From the NCBI GenBank assembly GCA_958299035.1, contig CATQJL010000305.1, positions 71,206,792 through 71,270,791 on the forward strand: DNA of 64,000 nt. The letters run 5' to 3'. Below, in pieces: positions 59,958 through 64,000 of this stretch (position 1 is the stretch's first letter; each line of letters opens with the position of its first letter). Both the position numbers and the translations under genes were made by a program. The stretch is from Cylicocyclus nassatus. Taxonomy: Eukaryota; Nematoda; Chromadorea; Rhabditida; Strongylidae. The notes under the pieces are model-generated. The model had not been told where the DNA came from. It was given only the letters and a program-made list of their open reading frames with translations, and ran no database searches.

Positions 59958-60440
59958 TCAGTGGGTCGAAATTTGCGATTTTAAGCCTTTAACTTTGCGG
60001 GGAGGTTGAATCCTCGTGGGAGAATGGGAAGAATGTCTAGAAGGCACTCTTCTGGGCTTGGATATTGGGGTGTAGTCGTCCTGGGCGCGAATCTCCAAGG
60101 GGTAAAGGCGTGATAACGGTCTCTGAAGAGACTTACCGTTAGACGTCCGTACCTCTGCGACTCGTACGTTGTTACAATCATTCCCAAGAAGTCGAACTAC
60201 AATTCCCAACTTCCATTGTCCTCTCGGCAAATTGTCTTCGGCAATTAGCACGAGATCGTTAACTTGGGAATGTACGGCTGTGTGCCTGGGCTGTCGCAAA
60301 CGACGTTGGCGGCGCTGAACAAGTGCGGAAAGGTAATCGGTGCGCCATATTTCCCAAAAGGAATCCAAAACGGATTGCGCTTCCCTATACCAATCGGACA
60401 ACCTGTGTTCGTCGACAACAACATCGTAAGTCTGGGGTTT
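59958..60440 (-). pseudogene. pol: BEL/Pao pol C-terminus (DUF5641), frameshifted
   Basis: DUF5641 follows integrase in BEL/Pao polyproteins; its precise role is unknown. Here it contains the typical VNDLVLIAEDNLPRGQWKLG segment and a SLQRPLSRLYPLE ending, then a basic tail to the stop at 59958. It is in a different frame from the integrase. The switch falls at about 60440, near the end of the integrase homology. The open frame formally extends to 60584, but the sequence before about 60440 there is out-of-frame integrase. Confidence 0.8.
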
Positions 60441-60444
60441 TGGG

Positions 60445-61678
60445 GGAGTTGAAGGTGAACTTCTGGGGAGATGAAATCCACTGGGCGTAGCACTCGAAAC
60501 GGAGCTCCCTCTCGATATGGGGTAATGGGTCGAGAGTTGAGAATCGCTTCGATTTCTACGACCACTGTTCTCAGCTGTTCCCATGTGAGTAGAGTCCTTC
60601 CTATCGTCTTCTTGAAGGCAAACTTGAAGAGAGCAACGAGTCTCTCATAAAAGCCTCCTTTCCACGGCGATATGGGGGTGATAAACTTCCACGTGATCCT
60701 ATGTTTCGTTGCGAAACTGTGGATGGGGTTCCATGACTGAGGCGCAAAGAACAAAGTTCTCATTGCGTCTTCTGCGGCATGGAATGTGGATGCGTTATCA
60801 CTATAGATGACGTCCGGTGTTCCACGTCGTCCCATAAATCGTCGGAAGGCTAGTAGGAAGTCCTGTGTGGAGTTAGAGCTGACAAGTTCCAAATGTACAG
60901 CTCTTGTGGCCATGCACGTAATGAGGCATACCCATGACTTCGCTTTTGTGCCGTTCGCATCCCTGTAATGGATAGGACCCAGATAGTCCAGTCCTACGTT
61001 CTGGAACGGTCTGGATCTTACGACTCGTTCCTCGGGCAAGCTGGGCATGTCCGGATAACGATAGGCTGGGCCACTGGCTCTCTTACAAACGGTACATGTA
61101 CGAAGAATGCGATCTACCGTACGACGTGTGGAGGGTACAAAGAAGCGTTGTGACAGCTGGGCGATAGTCGCGTACGTTCCTTGATGGTACGATGCGAAGT
61201 GGATGTGAAGTGCGATGAGAAATGTAAGTCTGTGAGAGGGCACTAACAAAATAGGTGGTGTGGGGTGGATTTTTTCCATGCGGGCTGGGCATCTGATGAG
61301 CCCGTTTTCGTCTCTATGTGCGTTGAACCGCTCGAGGCGAAAACGTTCTAACAGATGGGCAGACTCTCGATAATGTTCGCGAATAAGCAAAATCTCTGCT
61401 AAGGCAATGTCCTGGGCCGTGATGTTACCGGCAGAGGAAATTTGAGAAAGAATGGGGATTGCCTTATAGAGATGATGTCTATGCGCGGACACTCTGGGGC
61501 TAAGAAACTTGCGGCGTAAGAATCTGAGGACGTAGACGGTAATACGAAGAAGTTTCGTATAACTGTTCGTGACGTAAAATGGGATGACTGACACATGTGA
61601 ATCTTCTCTAACCAAACCTACCTGTACAAACTCCTTGTCCTGCTCCGGTGTTGTCGTGGGCAGGGTCGTGAAGTCCAT
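60445..61678 (-). pseudogene. pol: BEL/Pao integrase
   Basis: Inserts element cDNA into chromosomes. Numbering from the ATG at 61678, zinc-binding residues include His158/160/165 and Cys195/198 (TCTVC). The catalytic D-D-E is Asp231 (LDYLGPI), Asp294 (YSDNAS) and Glu345 (WKGGFYERL), all present. The reading frame continues to 60245 but homology is lost at about residue 410 owing to a frameshift into the DUF5641 frame. Upstream it is joined in frame to RNase H across an in-frame TGA at 61733-61735. Confidence 0.88.
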
Positions 61679-61732
61679 GTCTTTATCGGGCCAGTGCTCA
61701 GGTAACCGAAGGATGAACGATGGTCCTGTCCA

Positions 61733-62269
61733 TCAAACATGATCCACTGCTTCCTTCGTCGTCAATCCGCGCGTCGCATAGTCCGCGGGATTGTCCTCCG
61801 AAGCAACATAGTGGAACTTGACATCGGTACCCGAATCCTGAAGTTCCTTAACGATCTTGCGGATGAAACTTACCGTATTATGGACAAACTGCTTCAATGG
61901 CCTGGTGGAATGAATCCAGTGAAGCACGATTTGGGAGTCTGAAAAAATGTGGATTGTGGAGAGTGGAAGATCCAACTCTTTGTGGAGGTATTGGGATAGA
62001 GTGAGGCAATTCCTGGCTGCCATCAATTCCATTCTGGGAATGGTGATGGGCTTTGCGGGCTCGTTAAGGTGCGATCTTGCCATAACGAGGTGTGAGGTGG
62101 TACTGTCGTGAGCACGACTCACCAAATATGCGCATGCGGCGTACACCCGTTTGGATGCATCTCCAAGGACGCATAGTTCGAATGTACATGTGAGGGGTAT
62201 AGATCGTGGGATAACTCGTCTGGAGAAGGGTGGTAACGGGTATTGTACATCTTGACAAAGGCGTCGCCA
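61733..62269 (-). pseudogene. pol: BEL/Pao RNase H region
   Basis: Degrades RNA in RNA-DNA hybrids during reverse transcription. Expected acidic residues appear in LGDASKRVYAAC, IPRMELMAARNC and IFSDSQIVLHWI. The frame is continuous with reverse transcriptase but separated by an in-frame TAG at 62270-62272. It ends at a TGA (61733-61735) followed in frame by integrase sequence; the TGA lies where the family has a Trp-rich LWW.GP motif. It is part of one decayed pol. Confidence 0.85.
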
Positions 62270-63571
62270 CTATTTGAGGGTTTCCTCATCCAATCTATCG
62301 TCCCATTTAAGCTTCTTCAACCACAAATCTTGTATGAATAACTTAAAGGGAACCATAAAAGGGGTGAGAAGACCTAGGGGGTCATATGTGGAAGCATAAG
62401 CTTTGAGAGCAGTACGTTTCGAGACTACTGGATGTTCTATGGTCTTGATCGGGATGGTAAGCACATCCGGATCAGGTGTCCATGGAATTCCCAATAGTCT
62501 CGTGTGTTCCGGTTCTTTGATGCGGCCTTGTGGGTCTATCTTGCGATTGACTATGTTTGAGGAGCACAAAAATTCTCTCAAATTCATGTGCATGTGGTCA
62601 AATATGGACTTGGCTGCTCTATACTTCTGCACGGCTTCGTCCTGTGTAGAAGCACCTAGAACAACGTTGTCCACATATGTGTTCCTTTCGATTTCTCGAC
62701 AAAGTGGGGTATTAATACGGTGCAAATAAATGCGAATAGATGCGGCTAGTATAAATGGGGAGGATTTGACTCCAAATGGGATTCTCGTGAAGCGGAAATG
62801 ACGTAAGTTGTCCTTGTCAGGAGGTCGATTAACATCCTTCAGCCACAGGAAACGTGTCACATCTCGCTGAGAAACCTGCAGTCGAACCTGATGGAATGCC
62901 TTCTCTACATCAGCGATCAGTAGATACTTGTGCAACCGAGCTCGAAGCTGAATTCCTGCTATCTCTGGCAAAAGAGATGGTCCTTCGTAGAGGCAGTCAT
63001 TCAAACTGGGAACTCCTCGCATATGGGATGAGGCATCGAAAACTACTCTTAGCTTAGTAGTAGCCGATGATTCCTTGAAGACAGCTTGGTGGGGAATATA
63101 GTAAACAAGATGACTATCGTCAACCTGCTCACTAACTTCCTCTATGAAGCCTGACTCCAGGTGTGCGATGGCTGCACAGTAGCTCTTCCATACAGATGGT
63201 CTTTCCTGTAGACTGCGATATTGACTGACTAATCGGCAATAAGCTAACTGCTTATTGTCGGCCAGCTGGGGATGTGATTCCTTCCAAGGAAACTGCACGT
63301 AGAGAAACCCATTGTCGAAGCATGCGGTATCCTCGAAGTGCTTGAGGATATGTGAATTGGCGATGGCGTTTTCGTCATCGTGGGGCTGATCTGTAATACC
63401 TAAACGTTCTAATTGCCACAATCTGGCGACGATGTCCTCGTCTTCATCGTCTTCTCGCCACTGATCAATCCCGGTGGATGTTGAGACGGGATGAACCTGC
63501 GAAAAAAAGATGAACCTGAGACAACGGTACCAAATCGTGTGTGGGTCAGAACTAATCCTGACGGTAGGCAT
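62270..63571 (-). pseudogene. pol: BEL/Pao reverse transcriptase
   Basis: Copies element RNA into DNA. Motifs in order are: LRVVFDASS; motif A LIADVEKAFHQVRL; the motif B region FGVKSSPFILAASI; and catalytic TYVDNVVLG (YVDN in place of the common YVDD); then the connecting domain TYDPLGLLTPF. The open frame of 433 codons starts just after a frameshift in a T-rich tract near 63490 and ends at the TAG at 62270-62272. Confidence 0.9.
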
Positions 63572-63597
63572 ACAGACGATCCTTGTGTGATGATATC

Positions 63598-63996
63598 TCA
63601 GAAATGGTCAATACCTATAAGGACGTCGACGTTGACGGATACATCCTTATGGTAAGTCGGAAGATCGAATCCAAACTGACGAATGAAATCGATATCTTCC
63701 TTAGACAATCCTGGTGAGGTAGTGGGACTTGTGAGTTTGTCTTTGGTGCGTACAAAGACTGTGAGTTGCTTATCGAACGAATCGATAAGTGTGAGATCAG
63801 CTTTACCAGAAACTTCCGTGGTCTGATGTCCTCCAAAAGCCGTTAACGTAATCGGCTGATGGCCATAGACATGAAGACCTAGTCGTTTGACTGCGGATGT
63901 GGTGATAAAGCTGGTCTGTGTGCCGGAATCGAGCAAAAGGGTCATATCCTGGAGATCTCCTGAGGCAGTGCGAGCTTTGGCTTTCACCAGCATCAA
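63598..63996 (-). pseudogene. pol: BEL/Pao aspartic protease (partial, window edge)
   Basis: Retropepsin-type protease (DUF1758 family) that would process the Gag-Pol polyprotein. The active-site motif LLLDSGTQTSFI is present, followed by the expected beta-rich segment and the DVLIGIDHF motif. An in-frame TGA (63598-63600) follows DHF where the family has Trp; homologous sequence continues in frame (LPSGLVLTHTRFG) before the frameshift. The upstream part, including this copy's own gag, is outside the window. Confidence 0.85.
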
Positions 63997-64000
63997 AGCT

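Larger units (their letters stand above)
56006..64000 (-). mobile_element. BEL/Pao LTR retrotransposon, decayed, right end outside window
   Basis: Covers the pol remnants, the pyrimidine-rich spacer, the gag-like ORF and the candidate 3' LTR. The coding parts are richer in G+C than the host DNA. The pol carries three nonsense codons and two frameshifts and cannot be autonomous. Whether this is one element with gag after pol or two tandem copies is unresolved. Confidence 0.75.

Overview
The window looks like nematode nuclear DNA: AT-rich, with short GT-AG introns, a C. elegans HIS-24-like histone H1, BEL/Pao retrotransposons and many small non-autonomous DNA transposons. The species cannot be named from the sequence. 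The splice acceptors seen (TTTCCAG, TTAACAG, TTTTTTCAAG) are looser than the Caenorhabditis TTTTCAG consensus. Only two convincing host genes are present. One is a two-exon, 100-residue secreted peptide of the CHH/ITP (crustacean hyperglycemic hormone / ion transport peptide) family at 6667-7060 (minus strand). The other is a four-exon histone H1 at 37498-38466 (plus strand). Most of the rest is repeats.

1-11056: a large inverted repeat. Arms of about 3.3 kb (1-3273 and 7757-11056) flank a roughly 4 kb spacer that carries the CHH/ITP-like gene. The left arm runs into a gap of exactly 500 N, and the first 25 bases after the gap are a perfect SMART cDNA-amplification adapter, so local assembly is suspect. 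11-31 kb: intergenic DNA with precisely bounded transposons: three hAT-like MITE insertions in the window have perfect 8-bp target duplications (two here, one at 35.5 kb), a GGTAC-ended MITE carries a nested TTAA element, a foldback element carries two convergent tRNA-like pol III promoters, and a 1.8 kb element has ends built of short palindromes. 31-34 kb: three units of a dispersed repeat, each with TG dinucleotides near its start and a 38-base hairpin at its end; one unit contains an uninterrupted (TG)312.

35-39 kb: a second GGTAC-ended MITE, in which a hAT-like MITE is nested, followed by the H1 gene. The two GGTAC copies supply each other's empty sites, and each reduces to about 707 bp once its insertion is removed. 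39-53.5 kb: tandem minisatellites, segmental duplications and seven copies of a 180-bp repeat that is almost invariant except for a 29-base window that differs in every copy but never changes length.

53.7-64 kb: BEL/Pao territory. A plus-strand fragment has a candidate LTR, a primer-binding site matching tRNA-Gly, a leader minisatellite and a truncated gag start. It faces a minus-strand element whose pol (protease, reverse transcriptase, RNase H, integrase, DUF5641) is broken by three in-frame stops and two frameshifts. Downstream of pol, where an env gene could lie, is an intact 582-codon Gag-like ORF with zinc knuckles, preceded by a good splice acceptor. This is either the start of a second tandem copy or an unusual gene order.
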